Made by a program: the position numbers and the translations under genes
In this document: positions 4,943 through 5,148 of the stretch, one piece after another
Layout of the letters: the number at the start of each line of letters is the position of its first letter
How positions within the stretch are numbered: position 1 is the first letter of the stretch
The notes under the pieces: generated by a model
Told to the model about the DNA's origin: nothing
The model's database searches: none
The model's input: only the letters and a program-made list of their open reading frames with translations
Assembly (NCBI GenBank): GCA_012030815.1
Contig: JAAUVF010000086.1
Span: 1 to 5,148 of the forward strand
Length of the DNA stretch: 5,148 bases
Direction of reading: 5' to 3'
From: Nanobdellota archaeon
Lineage (GTDB): Archaea; Thermoproteota; Nitrososphaeria; Nitrososphaerales; Nitrosopumilaceae

Positions 4943-5148
4943 ATGGATTACACATATTCCAAAGTTAAAACTGGCATTCCTGGATTGGACTCTATAATAT
5001 CCGGTGGGTTGAAAAAGGATCGTGCGATAATTATCTCAGGTCCCCCAGGCAGTGGAAAGACAACTTTTGGATTGCAATTCCTATACTCTGGTGCACGCGA
5101 CTTTGATGAACCAGGCGTATACGTTACAATGTCTCAAAATATCGATGA
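4943..5148 (+). CDS. KaiC-like RecA-superfamily ATPase (3' partial)
   Basis: ATG at 4943 opens a frame that runs off the window end; 68 residues are visible. It begins with the KaiC-family N-terminal signature: TGIPGLDSIISGGLKKD at residues 10-26, then a strand (RAIIISG) and a perfect Walker A motif GPPGSGKT at 33-40. The helix TFGLQFLYSGA and the strand GVYVTMSQ, with its expected '..E'-type turn, follow. This matches the archaeal single- or double-domain KaiC-like ATPases (COG0467 type), which bind ATP and are thought to act in signalling. Related proteins include FlaH of the archaellum. The Walker B motif and any second domain lie outside the window, so subfamily cannot be decided. Adjacent to a TrmB-type regulator, which may control it. 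Confidence 0.9.
   Translation, partial: MDYTYSKVKTGIPGLDSIISGGLKKDRAIIISGPPGSGKTTFGLQFLYSGARDFDEPGVYVTMSQNID

Overview
The window looks like chromosomal DNA of an ammonia-oxidising thaumarchaeon (Nitrososphaerota, Nitrosopumilus-like). This is inferred from four things: clear A+T richness, archaeal TATA boxes about 30 bases upstream of ATG codons (leaderless style), a TrmB-type regulator next to a KaiC/RecA-like ATPase, and a very large secreted beta-rich protein with many N-x-S/T sequons. No rRNA, tRNA, CRISPR array or transposase was seen. All genes lie on the + strand.

Region 1 (1-2526) is the C-terminal ~840 residues of a large cell-surface protein that begins before the window. It carries beta-sandwich modules, a DNRLRE-like module, a LamG/concanavalin-like domain and a C-terminal beta region. 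Two single-base indels (near 945 and in the A6 run at 1415-1420) break its frame and exactly compensate each other. Region 2 (2527-2655) is a non-coding spacer with three ATTTT tracts spaced exactly 21 bases apart, a near-perfect 19-base tandem repeat, and a TATA-like box for the next gene.

Region 3 (2656-3875) is a set of unrecognised, helical/coiled-coil, hydrophilic genes with a Lys-rich linker. They read as two or three overlapping genes, or possibly one protein cut by indels. Region 4 (3876-4013) is a spacer with short repeats and a palindrome upstream of the regulator. Region 5 (4014-4861) is a TrmB-family regulator whose frame is broken at an A5 run (4624-4628). The C-terminal ~72 residues continue intact in another frame to a TAATAA stop. 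Region 6 (4862-4942) holds an inverted repeat and a strong TATA box. Region 7 (4943-end) is the start of a KaiC-like ATPase with a perfect Walker A motif.

The strongest window-wide observation is that nearly every long gene is interrupted by a one-base length change in a short A (or T) run while the protein continues sensibly on the other side. That pattern points first to uncorrected homopolymer errors in the assembly. Slipped-strand variation or gene decay are less likely alternatives. With the frames repaired, the best functional candidate is the TrmB-KaiC pair, perhaps linked to the unknown coiled-coil genes upstream. No known defence or mobile system is visible, and I cannot claim a demonstrated new system.
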